Shown here in pieces: positions 1 through 10,929 of a stretch of DNA of 64,000 nucleotides. The DNA is from Apostichopus japonicus (taxonomy: Eukaryota; Echinodermata; Holothuroidea; Aspidochirotida; Stichopodidae): the NCBI RefSeq assembly GCF_037975245.1, contig NC_092576.1, positions 15,053,111-15,117,110 of the forward strand, in the 5' to 3' direction. The position numbers and the translations under genes are program-made. How positions within the stretch are numbered: position 1 is the stretch's first letter; each line of letters starts with the position of its first letter. The notes under the pieces are model-generated. The model saw only the letters and a list, made by a program, of their open reading frames with translations, was not told the origin of the DNA and did not search any database.

Positions 1-2337
1 CCCCCCTTTACATCATGAAATTCTGATTTAACATTTATCTTAAAAAAAAAATGAGTTCTGAGTTGTCACTATGACGAATATTGCCTAAAGGTGTTGACAA
101 TACTTGTTGACACGTGGTTGCTGATATCAAGTTGTGGTAGGTGTTATAGTCGGTGATAAAACTATCCTCAAAAGCTTCCGGTCTTCGACCCAATGTGAGA
201 GGAAAGTGGCACTGTATCGGAAAAAAATACACAATCAGATTCTCTGATAATACTTTGTCCAAATACAATATACTAAACATGTTGCATAAATTTATAATAC
301 AAAATTTGTAACAATAAGCCATATATGAATCTTGAACAAAGTTTAGTTTGTTCCACATACAAACAAAAATTGGTTAAACTCAAACATATATACATTCCTA
401 CTCCAAAGCTATGGTGAGCACATCATAACTCTCCTTTATGCACACTAACCTCATGTTCACTCCACTAAACATATAACCCCTCTCTGCCAAAATCACTTGA
501 ATTAATTTGTAATGCTATAAAAGTTACCATCACTATTACAATCATAGCAAACATCCACTTTCTTAAGGAAAGTCAATTAAGGCGTGACTTTTACTATCCA
601 ACATAATGAAAAATTACTACACAAAATTAAACTGACTTTTGTATGCATATTCACCTCCAAAAGTATACAAACTTTAAAGTGGTTGCATCCCAAATATTAC
701 ATATACAGAACAGATTACTATAACAAGTTTCTACTTACAATGGTTCCAGTTCTTAAACTGTCAGACGAGCTCTGCAATACAGCTTTACTTTATCCGGTCA
801 GGTGATGTACTTCCATCCCAACTCTGCCGACAAGCTGCCCTATCCAGAACACTAAATATTGTGTGATACTGGAATCTCCAGGGAAAAATTGTGTTTCAAG
901 CTTTCACAGTTAAATGCCAGATATTAATTAAAGTATGCCAGCCCAGGCTTCAATACAGGTATCCTATATATAGGATCCTGTGCCCCATGATATGAAAATC
1001 ACAATATTGTAGCTCCGTCTTTTTCAGCTAAGAGATATAGCAGGACTCAATCCGATGATGGTATTTTGGAGAGTGAATAAAAATCTTATCCAACACTCAC
1101 TTCACTGGCTGGATGTGATGTCACACATAATTAATAGTGTATCAATTTGCATAACTTGGCAATACAATACATTGTCATCTTGACTATGTCCTGCCCTGGT
1201 AGGTTTCTTTTGTGTGCACTAGCTATGCTATGCTACCCTGTACCTTTGTATTATTATACTATGCCCTGACCTGGTGATGTTTCTTTTGTATACATACTCA
1301 ATTATGCTACCTTGTATTTTTGTAGTGAATAGAGGGATTAGGGTTTATGTAAATTGTCCTACATCCTTGGATACTACTTTCCAACATCAACAACAACCAG
1401 CATTGACTAAAGTAAAAGTTACTAAAAAAAACTTTCTAAAATAAACAGCTGACAGATTGACTTCTTCTGTCATACAAATACAAATTAACTAAATTATACT
1501 ATTCTAATGTGACATACACAATATGTTTACAACAAGCCGTCAGTCTCCAGATTGCACAATTGATACCGCATACGAACAGCGCTTTGGAATCAGATACATA
1601 TAAATTAAAGTGAACAATTTCTAGTCATGTCACATGTCCACAGCAAGGAAATAACCCTTTGGAATAAAATGCGCAATTAAAACAACAATTGGACAACGTA
1701 ATACTGATGGGTCAGAATGCTGTACGGTCTAAGCCAGTCACAAGATCGAAATCAGAACAATGATGAAGTATCATATTCTCTTTGCTTGTAAAATAGAAAC
1801 ACAAATGGACAGGTCATGGCTGGGTATAAATACTACTTGTATTCTTTTAATCTGAGCTAGTTGGTACCGGCTCCCGAATATTTGTGCAATTAAAACCGCG
1901 TGTTGTTGCATTTTTCCGTTACTAGCGAGGTACACACAACTATACATAACACACATAACGCATTTTCCTTACCTTTGCAATAACTACAACGTTAATTTCC
2001 TTTTCGTAGTGAAGTCTTGCTGACAAAATGTTAAGAATACACGAAGTATGAGTACCATTTTGCTAACATAATGTATAACAAAGTAAGCAGGTTGATTTCA
2101 GAAAAGCTTTGATGTGAGAGTAAAATATTCGGTGATCATCTTGAATGTTGAATCATAAATTCTTCTAACGAATTTATATCTGGAAACACATCTCTATCAA
2201 GCACCCTTACTAAGAGCTACGATGCTGAGATATGCTAGCAGTGTAGAATATTTGTTTCCATTAATTCCAAATGGTTAAATTCAATTTAAAATGCCTGTGG
2301 TATAACATTACACACCGTAACGCTACTGAATCTTTCA
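1..2337. other. Gene-poor left flank
   Basis: I see no convincing gene here. The open frames are short and resemble no family I know. The one structured item is a degenerate two-copy repeat of about 65-70 bp at 1191-1259 and 1262-1325. Each copy opens with TGCCCTG, has a shared GTTTCTTTTGT core, and ends with a GCTACC(C/T)TGTA segment. This flank is not homologous to the sequence left of the later PLE copies, so the tandem composite array appears to start at the following microsatellite. Confidence 0.5.
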
Positions 2338-2389
2338 CATACACACACACACACACACGCACACACACACACACATAAATATATGTATA

Positions 2390-2455
<66 letters not shown>
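2338..2455. repeat. (CA)n-(TA)n compound microsatellite
   Basis: A CA-dinucleotide tract passes directly into a TA tract with a few interruptions. The first PLE remnant begins immediately after it. The same (CA)n/(TA)n to PLE junction recurs at about 10.85-10.93 kb and 21.05-21.14 kb. Tyrosine/isoleucine-rich frames across it are artefacts. Confidence 0.95.
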
Positions 2456-2456
<1 letters not shown>

Positions 2457-4195
2457 AACAGCTTGTTTCGGCCCTACAGTCCTGTGTGCATGATACTACG
2501 GATTTCATCCGGAAAATTGGGGAAATAAAATCTTCCCCCATCTACTCTGTTAGTTACCTTGGATGCGTCTTCGTTATACACAAATATCCCTAACGAAGAG
2601 GGCATTTCGGCCTGCATAAATACATTTAAACCGAAACGTGGCAAAACCCCCACGAAGGAAGAATTGGCCGAATTGATGCAATTAATCTTGACCAGGAATA
2701 ATCTGGTATTTGGCAACAAACACTACATCTAAATTCATGTCCCCGCAATGGATATCAAACTGGCACTGTCTTTTGCCAACATCTCTGTGGGAAACCTCGA
2801 GAAAGAATTTCTTTCTCGACAAAACTTGAAACCACACACGTGGTTACGTTTCATTGACGATATCTTCATGATATGGACCCATTGCGAGGAAACTTCTAAT
2901 ACTCTTCATTGATGACATAAACTCGTTTCATCTCACAATCAAGTTTACTACAGATTTTTCTGGATATAACGTTCACTTCCTGGACACCACTGTGACCCTA
3001 CAAAATGGTTCACTCAAAACCGACTTGTTCAATAAACCCACGAAAAAGCACATATACCCTTTACCAACCAGTTGCCATCCAGGTGACTGTACCAGAAATA
3101 TTCCGTACAGTCAAGCGTTGTGGCATTCGATGCATTTGCTCCTCTGAAGTCGATTTTGATTCCCACACTAAAGAACTGTAACAACACCTCCTAAACAGAC
3201 AGTATTTTCGGGGTACTATTTGAAATGCCATCAAAAAGGCCAAAAGCAAACCCCGTACCGAAACATTGACGTACAAAGCTCGTCAAACCAGTTCCAAAAG
3301 GGGTACCAATAGTTACTGCATTCCACTATGGTCTCCCACCACTGGCTAATATCTTTCAGAAGAATTTTCTCACAACTACCTGTCATCGCATTTAAAAGAC
3401 CCAGTAACCTACGGGATAATTTAGTTCGGGCATCTTTTCAGGATGACACCCCATTATGGGAAAACAAAACAGAAACTACAGGATCGCCCTGTACGCAACA
3501 TTGGAAAAAGGGGTAACTTGTCGATTCGACAGGGCCTTTTAGTGCAATCGAACCAAATTCGGCATAAAATAAACTGCCTATCATGTCATTTTCTCATCTA
3601 ATGCAATATTTGCAACTTACAATACGTTGGAGAGTCAAAAAAAAAAACTCATAGAATGAGAATGACACAACATAGATCGGCGATCAAAGCAAAAGAGATC
3701 CACCAACCTGTTGCAGATCACTTCAATCTCCCTAATCATTTAGTTGAGAATTTGCGTGTTATTGCCATTGACCAAAACGATTCTTAGACAGATAAATCTA
3801 GGAAAGGAAAAGAAAATTTCTGGGAACTAAACCTAAAGACCACGGCACCATTCGGTTAAAACATCAGAAACGATTTGCCGTCCCAGATAATCCAAAACAA
3901 TTTCTATGAAATTACGACGGAATCGGATTAAAATAATCCGATTTTCCAAAAACTTCTGCTAAATCCTGCAGAAATCAGTAGGTCGCTTTGACTTCACAAC
4001 CATGCCGAGACTCTTCTCTATAAAATAGTTTCAATTCCTGCTACTCCTTGTCACCTATCCCCACATATTTTATAACAAATTTTTAAATTAAAAAATTAAA
4101 CCAATTATTACCTATAGCAGTATCTGCCTCCTTAGTTGTAATTAATCCCAAATTTTACAATTGAACATTATTAATAATTAAGCCCTTAGAATTGT
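2456..4195 (+). mobile_element. Penelope-like element copy 1, 5'-truncated and decayed
   Basis: Broken plus-strand frames encode the central and C-terminal reverse transcriptase of a Penelope-like element. Visible are a LDASSLYTNIPNEEG-type segment (about 2560-2605; the first residues need a frame change), the RT active-site segment RFIDDIFMIW (about 2848-2880), and a downstream GIY-YIG endonuclease remnant (about 3610-3930) with the phrase RMRMTQHRSAIKAK. Several frameshifts and stops interrupt it, so it is not functional. The 5' end lies inside the RT domain at the TA tract. Copies at 10.93 kb and 21.14 kb are near-identical. The PLE assignment rests on the RT plus GIY-YIG combination; I cannot name the subfamily. 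Confidence 0.8.
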
Positions 4196-4246
4196 ATGCG
4201 TTTTTCTCGTATGGATTTTATAAAAAAAAAAACTGAGATGAATTCT

Positions 4247-4850
4247 AACTATGCTATGTTTTATTATGGCATACCATATTATAATATTAATATAATATAT
4301 TAACTATGCTTTACTGTATAACTTATGTTATGCTACACCATATTATGCTATGCTGTGTTATGTAATGACATACCATATTATAATATTGTGCTATATTTGC
4401 TATGCTATACTGTATAACTTATGTTATAAATGTTACGCTTCACACCATTATGCTATGCTGTGTTATGTTATGACATACCATATTATAATATTATGCTAGA
4501 TTTGCTACGCTATACTGTATAACTTATGTTATAAATGTTATGCTACACCATAGTATGCTATGCTGTGTTATGTTATGACATACCATAATATAATATTATG
4601 CTATATTTGCTATGCTACGCTGTATAACTTATGTTATAAATGTTATGCTACACCATGTTATGCAATGCTGTGTTATGTTATGACATACCATAATATAATA
4701 TTATGCTATATTTGCAATGCTACGCTGTATAACTTATGTTATAAATGTTATGCTACTCCATATTATGCTATATTTGTTATGTTGTACTATATAACTTATG
4801 ATATAAATGTTATGCTAAACCATATTATGTTTTGTGGTGCTTTCTTTGTA
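4247..4850. repeat. 105-bp minisatellite, array 1 (about 5 units)
   Basis: Tandem units of about 105 bp are built from ATGCTATGC/TGTTATG-type words, each with a CATACCATATTATAATATTA segment and an AACTTATGTTATAAATGTTA segment. The unit length divides by three, so an artefactual 35-residue repeat frame stays open. Longer and shorter versions occur at 12.78-13.80 kb and 23.43-23.77 kb. A single related unit lies in the 3' flank of each LRR gene, with the shared leader TTGTATGCGTTTTTCTCGTA. Confidence 0.85.
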
Positions 4851-4859
4851 TGTTTTCAA

Positions 4860-5300
4860 TAACCAAATCCAGGTTCTCTTGGGTTTTGAGAGAATGTCTC
4901 CCGGTTCCGCTTACGTTTTAATAATCACACAAAAGCTATTCGTGATAATTTTGCAGGGTTCTCAGTTTCCGAACATTTCAATCTTCATAGTCATTCTCTC
5001 AAAGGCCTAAAATGTATTTTAATTGCCTCGAACTTCAAATCCGGTCCTGGGCGTAAACGTAGAGAAATCGATTGGATCTTTCGTATTAAGTTTCACATCA
5101 CCGGCCTCAACAAAGACCTGGGACCCCAATAATTCTATCATTCTATCAGTTCTACAAACATATGTAATCCGTTCTTTGCTCCTTAATCCGCTTCCTGTAT
5201 AGTCATGGTTTACTATTGGTTCTAATTCCATCAATGCAACTGCACTTATCTAGCGTCATACATTCATTGTGTTACATTTTGTACTTTTCATTCGACTGTC
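4860..5300 (+). mobile_element. 3' end of a second Penelope-like element (GIY-YIG C-terminus), copy 1
   Basis: The frame ending at the TAA near 5133 encodes RFRLRFNNHTKAIRDN, then a SEHFNLH segment, and then REIDWIFRIKFHITGLN. This matches the C-terminal part of PLE GIY-YIG endonucleases: an R-x-R-x-NH helix, an HF-H segment and a W-x-x-x-L tail ending in GLN. It differs in sequence from the GIY-YIG end of the preceding PLE, so it is a separate family. An in-frame stop precedes ENVSRF. The 3' untranslated part carries a hammerhead-like motif and ends at a (TA)n tract. Confidence 0.65.
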
Positions 5301-5347
5301 ATATATTGCTGACGAAGATCCCAGGGGGACCGAAAATTCCAATATAT
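5301..5347 (+). ncRNA. Hammerhead-ribozyme-like motif in PLE tail, copy 1
   Basis: ATATATTG (5301-5308) is followed by the core CTGACGA (CUGANGA consensus), a GATCCC...GGGACC stem II with one A-C mismatch, GAAA, a very short stem III position (AUUC), and then CAATATAT (5340-5347). The last block pairs perfectly with the first as an 8-bp stem I. PLEs are known to carry minimal type I hammerheads with tiny stem III. Self-cleavage is inferred, not shown. Confidence 0.55.
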
Positions 5348-5451
5348 TTTCTAAAACATTACTCCTTATTTGTCAATTTATGAGTCATATCTTATTTTTC
5401 TTGTTTTCTCTATTATTATTTTCCTTTTGGAGTTAACGTGGATTTTCGTTT

Positions 5452-5596
<145 letters not shown>

Positions 5597-5637
5597 CAAT
5601 GTTCTGCGTAGCACTGAGAATTTTTTATTTATTTTTC

Positions 5638-5679
<42 letters not shown>

Positions 5680-5732
5680 GAAAATAGTAATGAGTTGGAA
5701 AATCAAGAACAGTGAAAAAACTTTCAGCCTCC

Positions 5733-5806
5733 ACCGGGATTCGAACCACGGGCCTTCCGCTCTGTACGCGGACACCCTAACCACTAGGCTATGGACGCTG
5801 ATTGTA
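5733..5806 (-). mobile_element. tRNA-derived SINE head
   Basis: Read on the minus strand it has an A-box-like TAGCCTAGTGGTTAGGGTG and a B-box-like GGTTCGAATCC. Between them, TCCGC and GCGGA can form a 5-bp anticodon stem around a 7-nt loop. The flanks do not continue as a tRNA gene. The acceptor stem is not clear, and a SINE or tRNA pseudogene is likelier than a functional tRNA. Confidence 0.5.
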
Positions 5807-5955
5807 TGTCCAGAGGTTCGAAACCGGTAAGGAAGGTCGTAATTCCACTGTAGGCGTTTGTCACCTGTATCGAACAATACTAGTTCTGTTTCCAGTGACA
5901 TATTTTGCCTTACTCTAGAGATCAAACATATATATACATATATACTCATTATATG

Positions 5956-6178
5956 TACCTTAGGTCGACAGTTTATGGTAAAAAAGTGTACCTTAGTGTC
6001 GACCTATTGTTTTACTACCATTTTAAGAAACTTTTTAATTCTCGGAAATAGCTTTATAATGTTCTCCGTCCTGTAAAACGTTCATTTACAAGGTTTGGTT
6101 AGGGTCGGTTCAGGGTTAGGGTTACAAAAAATCGATTGAATTTAGTGTGTAAGTCAATGTAAATGTCGACTTAAGGTA
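5956..6178. mobile_element. MITE-like element with 15-bp terminal inverted repeats
   Basis: The left end TACCTTAGGTCGACA and the right end TGTCGACTTAAGGTA are inverted copies with one mismatch. A third related GTACCTTAGTGTCGACC lies just inside the left end. The ends are consistent with a TA target duplication. There is no coding capacity. The element is in the unit-1 spacer, which has no counterpart in unit 2, so the empty site cannot be checked within the window. Confidence 0.45.
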
Positions 6179-6185
6179 TGATCCA

Positions 6186-6949
6186 GCATCCTTAACGTTT
6201 AAAAAATCATTTCTCTGTCAAACGCAACATTGGCGTTCTCATACTTTGACAACATGTTTGTAAAATTATTGATCATATTTTAAGGTAACTTCTTTGGGCC
6301 ACCAGACAATCCTTTTAAGTGTTTGGAAGTTCTATCCCTCGTCTTTTACACAAACAACAATTACATGCAGGGCACCGTGAGTTAACAATGAAAGATGGAG
6401 AAAAGGCAACGAAATCCCTTTTTCTTCTGTAGTGAATGTGATCACACAAAGTGCACAACATTCGACAAATTTTCGAGAACTTCAAGAAGAGGATTTTTTT
6501 TAAATAATCTTGGAAAAACAATTCAACTTAGCAGAAGTACTCACTCTGCAATACAAATAAACAAAGCTTTGATGTTTTAGTCAAATATGACGTCACATAT
6601 TGTTGCAAATTGTAGGTTTGCTAATAAAAGGATTTGATCAGATTTGTATCTTTCTTAAATGTTTTGATCTACATCTGTTATAGTCCAGATTGGTATTTAC
6701 ATTTACTAAGAACGCTTAATTTATAATTCTCACTTCCATACCACGACCTCGAGGCTCACCGTCATCCAGATATTGACATTATTATGAATATGATATTTCC
6801 TTAATAAGTTGTTTTCTTCCTTCTCAACCTTTTCCACTCATGTATTATTTATATCTAAGATTTCGTAACCTGTGACTTCCATTAGCTAAAATTACAGAGC
6901 TGTATGGAGAGGGCGCTTATCAAGCTAACACTTAACACTCACTATCAGC
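6186..6949. other. Upstream part of LRR block, shared between units 1 and 2
   Basis: This stretch is closely matched at 15144-15900. It includes a 61-codon frame at 6395-6580 that is open on the plus strand in both units and rich in Cys and Ser (CSECDHTKCTTF). The minus strand is also open and Cys-rich. I recognise no family. The similarity between units shows common origin and is not evidence of coding. Confidence 0.35.
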
Positions 6950-7061
6950 TTAATAATCCCAATAATTGGCATTCAGGTCTTCTTTCTCAATCGACGTGTT
7001 TCAAACTTCTGTCATGTGAACGAAGAAGGTGAAAGCTTTCAGTTAGTTATGAAAAACATCG
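6950..7061 (+). promoter_or_regulatory. Candidate 5' non-coding exon of LRR gene 1, with splice donor
   Basis: A GTGAGT donor begins at 7062. The equivalent position in unit 2 (16020) reads GTAAGT, another optimal donor, so the single change preserves the signal. A matching acceptor (pyrimidine-rich, CATACAG) lies at 7698, 48 bp before the LRR start codon. The exon's left limit is a guess and no TATA box is evident. Confidence 0.4.
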
Positions 7062-7198
7062 GTGAGTTGTCTACCTTTGACTTAAAACTCGCCAACATGG
7101 CTTGTTTGCTTTTAGTTCGTTTATTTCTTTTATTATTGATTGGTGCTTTTAATGAGTTTCTTTTAATTTGTTAGTAGATCATCTCATCGTTTGCTAAA

Positions 7199-7254
7199 AT
7201 TCCAATTCACGACCGATTTCGTCTTTTCGGGACTCATCAGGTTAAGGTAGGAAT
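7199..7254 (-). ncRNA. Hammerhead-ribozyme-like motif in LRR 5' intron, copy 1
   Basis: On the minus strand the core is CTGATGA, stem II GTC...GAC, then GAAA. Stem I can form between CTTAAC and GTGAAT with a mismatch, and beyond an internal loop between ATTCC and GGAAT. In unit 2 (16147-16203) the first helix becomes CTTCAC/GTGAAG, fully paired. That copy has one extra A before GAAA. Confidence 0.5.
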
Positions 7255-7506
7255 CGATCACCGGACATTATAGCCACAGTGTTTCTGATGGTGTGAATGC
7301 GTATTAATGACTTAAAGCGGAATTTTTGTGGTGTGTTCATCTTTAATAATGTTTACATATGTCTGTCATACTACCTGCTACACGTTCAGTTCAGGGGGAA
7401 AAAAATCCATTTTGGCTCAAAGAAGCGGTAATTCTGTGTACATTGTCAGATTAAAGGCACCAGGGGTGCACAGCTCTAATTTGCAGTATTTACGAGTTCT
7501 TACTAA

Positions 7507-7716
7507 TCACTCTCATCTTTCGTCATTGCCATCATCATATTTATCATCGCCGGCGTCGTGGTCTTCGCAGTCATCGTTGTTTTCTTTCTTAACTTCAAAG
7601 AAGACGACGGTTCATTTGTCATTTGCTTAAATCAGTTCATGAATGCTATAAACAAATCAACACATATAACAAATGTTTCCCTTTTCATCACCATACAGAT
7701 ATCCTCTTCGCTCTAA
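7507..7716 (+). pseudogene. Transmembrane-segment-coding fragment upstream of LRR gene 1
   Basis: A 69-codon frame without an early ATG encodes a strongly hydrophobic stretch (FVIAIIIFIIAGVVVFAV and on) followed by the charged NFKEDDG. This looks like a membrane helix with a cytoplasmic start. In unit 2 the same DNA has a 1-nt loss and a 1-nt gain inside the hydrophobic segment, so the frame there is broken. It could be a relic exon of another receptor, or repeated GTC/ATC codons mimicking a helix. It lies inside the inferred 5' intron of the LRR gene. Confidence 0.3.
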
Positions 7717-7746
7717 CCCGGACATGAGCACTGTAGTTATTTGACC

Positions 7747-9183
7747 ATGAAAGGGTATTGCATTTACATCCTGGTCTTGGCGACGTTTACAAATTGCCTA
7801 GAACCTTGCCCAAAGGAATGCTATTGTCCTGGATGGCGTATCTTTCAGTGTGATGGAATTCTCATGAACATCACCAAATTCCCTGTCTTAGAACATTTGG
7901 ATGTGGGTAACCTTATTATTACCAACACCGATATTTCAAGTTTAACGAGTGGTGAAGTCATTCTGCCTGTTTTCCCAAACCTAATAGCCGTTGTTCTGAA
8001 ATTCTGCAACATTAGATCAATCAATAATTTAATTTTCAATGCCACGCGAGAGGTTGAAAGTTTGGACATAGCTTACAACTATCTCACATCGGTGCCTGTT
8101 CAAAGTTTTCAAGTTCTTACGCGATTGACCACCCTTGACCTAAGTGGAAACATGATAACTCAAGTGGAGGCCTTCTCGTTTTCGTGCTGTGATAAACTGA
8201 GGGTTATTCAACTTCGCGAAAATTTGATAATGAATGCACGCTATGAAGCTACTGGCGGACTAGTTGAACTTCAGACGTTACATATGTCGAACAACGTATT
8301 CGAAAGTTTTCCATTTCCGACAGAAAACAAGAGTACTTTCTTTGTAAAAAGTCTATCTTTAGCATCAAATAACATTTTGAAATTAAACGTTGCGGTTCCC
8401 ACCAAATTCCCAACTTGTTCGCATCTCGATTTATCAGGTAATTATTTAATTGCATTAGACGACTACGGGTTGTACGGTTTCCCTCATCTGGAAACGCTGA
8501 GAGCTCAAAAAAATAATATTTCTCTTGTTGGAAAATCTCTTTTCGGAGACGAACCACATGGCCTTCAAGCGTTAATTTTGCAAGAAAATGACTTACGTGA
8601 GATACCATCGATGCTCTTGACTAGACTACCCAACCTAACGACTCTTTCACTTGCACAGAACAACATTTCTAATATCCACGATTTTGCTTTTGAGCATAAT
8701 TCTTACTTGAAGTACATCAATCTCGAAGAGAATAATATTCATACGTGTTCGCCATTGGCTTTAGTTGGTTTGGATAATCTTCAAACCCTGCGTATTTCTT
8801 TCAACAAGTTATCTTTCCTACCGATCGATTTTTTCCAGGTTAATCATGACTTTGGACTTTATTTACTTGGGAACAATTGGGGATGTGACTGCTCAATGAA
8901 ATATCTATATCATTGGTTTCAAAAGACAAGGTTTTTCCGTTACCTTGTGGACTGTAACACACCATTAGAATTGAAAGGTAAGAACTTATTGGAATTAGAA
9001 TTAACAGATTTTTGTACCGACGGTGATGTTTCCACGCAATCTATGGCCACTACTACGGTGCTAAATAATGGTATTACAAGACAGTTTGTGTTGCAGACTA
9101 AATCCATTATCATAGTAGTGATGGTATTGGTAATGGCAATATTGGTTTTGTGCCTCTTCAAATGGTCTATTCGAAACAACTAA
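7747..9183 (+). CDS. LRR transmembrane receptor, copy 1 (intact)
   Basis: This intronless gene encodes 478 residues. I chose the ATG at 7747 because the upstream TTG only extends the frame by two codons. The signal peptide spans about residues 1-17. An LRR N-cap follows with Cys at 21, 25, 27 and 35 (CPKECYC...C). About 13 leucine-rich repeats come next, including TTLDLSGNMI and TTLSLAQNNI. The C-cap has the WGCDC motif and later paired Cys. A short Ser/Thr-containing stalk leads to a membrane helix at about 454-471 and a 7-residue tail, KWSIRNN. There is no TIR or other signalling domain, so a partner protein or a pure binding role is likely. The architecture resembles Toll-like ectodomains and the variable lymphocyte receptors of jawless fish. 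Orthology is not claimed and the ligand is unknown. Copies lie at 18.1 and 59.4 kb. Confidence 0.9.
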   Translation: MKGYCIYILVLATFTNCLEPCPKECYCPGWRIFQCDGILMNITKFPVLEHLDVGNLIITNTDISSLTSGEVILPVFPNLIAVVLKFCNIRSINNLIFNATREVESLDIAYNYLTSVPVQSFQVLTRLTTLDLSGNMITQVEAFSFSCCDKLRVIQLRENLIMNARYEATGGLVELQTLHMSNNVFESFPFPTENKSTFFVKSLSLASNNILKLNVAVPTKFPTCSHLDLSGNYLIALDDYGLYGFPHLETLRAQKNNISLVGKSLFGDEPHGLQALILQENDLREIPSMLLTRLPNLTTLSLAQNNISNIHDFAFEHNSYLKYINLEENNIHTCSPLALVGLDNLQTLRISFNKLSFLPIDFFQVNHDFGLYLLGNNWGCDCSMKYLYHWFQKTRFFRYLVDCNTPLELKGKNLLELELTDFCTDGDVSTQSMATTTVLNNGITRQFVLQTKSIIIVVMVLVMAILVLCLFKWSIRNN

Positions 9184-9497
9184 ATACCTTGTATGCGTTT
9201 TTCTCGTATGTATTAGCTGCGTTAAAAATTCTACAAATATCACACTTTCATGATATTTGTGTATACTATACAACTATACATCTTAAGGTTATAACTGTAC
9301 ATCATATTATGCTATGCTTTGCTGTGTAATGTTATGTTATTACATACCATATTATACTATCATGAAATATTTATTAAACTGTACTGTATATCTTATGTTA
9401 TAAATGTTATGCTGCACCATAAGTTGTGCTTTCATTAAATGTGTCTAAAATGTCAAACGAGTTATTGTTTCATTGAAGGATGACTTTAGGAATAAAG
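9184..9497 (+). promoter_or_regulatory. LRR gene 1 3' flank with poly(A) signal and one minisatellite-like unit
   Basis: The stop codon is followed by TTGTATGCGTTTTTCTCGTA and then a single unit related to the 105-bp minisatellite. AATAAA follows at 9491-9496. The same order occurs after copies 2 (AATAAA 19855-19860) and 3 (61103-61108), which suggests a shared 3' UTR. Actual cleavage sites are unknown. Confidence 0.5.
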
Positions 9498-9740
9498 TTA
9501 GGTTTGCTATGTTGTAGATCATTGAAACAGACAGACACTCACGCAAACATCAAGATAGATTCTCGTTCTGTTTTATTCTGGCTCCTTCTCCAAATGTAGG
9601 TTCTGTCGATTATCTTACAACTCTCAAAGATCGTTAGCAATTTTTAAAATGACCGATATTATATGCACGGATTTCAACTGTGGTAAAGTTTAGTTACGTA
9701 AGCAACTAGCTATTATCATGTGCATACTGTGTAAGAGCTA

Positions 9741-9900
9741 CAATCGTCGACAAAAATAGATGGGACACCCCACTCCCCGTATCAATGTTGCAGTTTCTGA
9801 GCGCTTTTGGCTACAACATTGAACGGGGGGAAGGGGGGTGCGCTTAAACCAATATCGCTCGTTGCTGCTCATACTGTCCCATCATTTTTGTCGAGGATTG
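9741..9900. mobile_element. 160-bp MITE with about 27-bp inverted repeats and TA target duplication
   Basis: The left end begins CAATCGTCGACAAAAATAGA and the right end is its near-perfect inverse, ending ATTTTTGTCGAGGATTG. TA flanks both sides (9739-9740, 9901-9902). Unit 2 has the uninterrupted sequence GAGCTAGACTAAAGC at the homologous place, which is an empty site. The TA duplication and inverted ends fit a non-autonomous Tc1/mariner-type element. It inserted after the units duplicated, or was lost precisely from the other. Confidence 0.85.
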
Positions 9901-10272
9901 TAGACTAAAGCTTTGTAAATCCTACCTTAAAAACCATTCCAGAGTTTTAGCAGATCTTAAAATTGATCATGATCGTAGAAATCTCAATAGCTATAGAAAC
10001 ATTACTAGCAGTTGATTTTTGTTTATATATTTTATTGGAAATATAACATAACAAGGATAAACTACTTTTGTAAATGTCAGGAATAAACTTTTCTTTATTT
10101 CTCACTTTTATTTTGTTTTCTGTACAGTAGCACACATGTGGCGTACACATGATTCCAATGGTAGAAGGAAAAGGAGGGGGACGGGGTAGGAATTCAAAAC
10201 TTTCTCCAACGTTTACCACTAGATATATTCAGCGCTCTCTCCATGAAAACACTTAAAAAATATCTATAGAAT

Positions 10273-10480
10273 TGAATTGAAAGGTAAGAACTTATAAGAG
10301 CTAGAATTAAAAGATTTTTGTGCGGACGGTGATGTTTCCACGCAATCTATGGCCGCTTCTACGGTGCTAAATACAAGAATGTTTGTGTTGCAGACTGAAT
10401 TGATTGGCATATTATTTATGGTATTGGTTATTGTAACAATTTGTTTGTGCCTCTTCAAATGGTCATCTCGAAACAACTAA
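10273..10480 (+). pseudogene. LRR receptor 3'-end fragment, unit 1
   Basis: This is a copy of the last 70 or so codons of the LRR gene. It runs from ELKGKNL in the C-cap through DFC-DGDVSTQSMA to a membrane helix and KWSSRNN, with the normal stop. An early in-frame TAA (GKNL then stop) and the absence of upstream repeats make it non-coding alone. Its membrane helix differs from that of the full gene. The homologue at 20473-20686 is open. It is most simply a partial duplication that already existed in the ancestral unit. Confidence 0.75.
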
Positions 10481-10842
10481 ATGTGTACGTTCATTTTAAG
10501 TATTATTTGTATCGTGAATACTGACTATGTTGCAGGAAAGAAAAAATACTAGAGAACAAGAAGCTGGAAACATAAAATCTCGTTCTATTTCATTCTCGAC
10601 TGTGTAAACTAATTACTCTGTATCACAATCTAGGTTAACAGGTTCTACCGATTATGTTGCAACTATCCATGGCCATTAGCAAATCTTATAATGGCTGAAC
10701 ATCATTAAAAAGTTACCATTACTATGTAAATTAGCTGCGTGTGCAACTAGCTAGTATTATTAGCTTACTCTGTAAGAGGAAGACAAATGCTTTGTTAATC
10801 CTACCATATTAAATGACTGGCTCTAGCCTATTCCAACATTTG

Positions 10843-10845
<3 letters not shown>

Positions 10846-10928
<83 letters not shown>

Positions 10929-10929
10929 T
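10846..10929. repeat. (TA)n microsatellite at PLE copy 2 junction
   Basis: A TA tract with two TGTA interruptions separates the end of LRR block 1 from PLE copy 2. It marks the boundary between composite units 1 and 2. Confidence 0.95.

Noticed and set aside
2261-2541. Tyrosine/isoleucine-rich open frames in TA and CA/TA tracts (also near 5400-5700, 24300-24590 and 63060-63400)
   Set aside because: Translations of dinucleotide repeats have no stops in some frames; there is no coding signal.
5019-5234. Minus-strand frame across the PLE tail (also 23936-24145)
   Set aside because: It is the reverse of the GIY-YIG remnant read on the plus strand, which matches PLE endonuclease motifs.
6105-6126. 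CAGGGTTAGGGTTAC as telomeric repeat
   Set aside because: Barely two TTAGGG-type units; too short to support an interstitial telomere.
7098-7175. Signal-peptide-like ATG frame (MACLLLVRLFLLLLIGAF)
   Set aside because: The unit 2 copy has a stop after five codons, and the frame ends after 25 residues in unit 1.
7845-9273. Several minus-strand frames over the LRR genes
   Set aside because: They are shadows of the LRR coding strand and recur at the same places in each copy.
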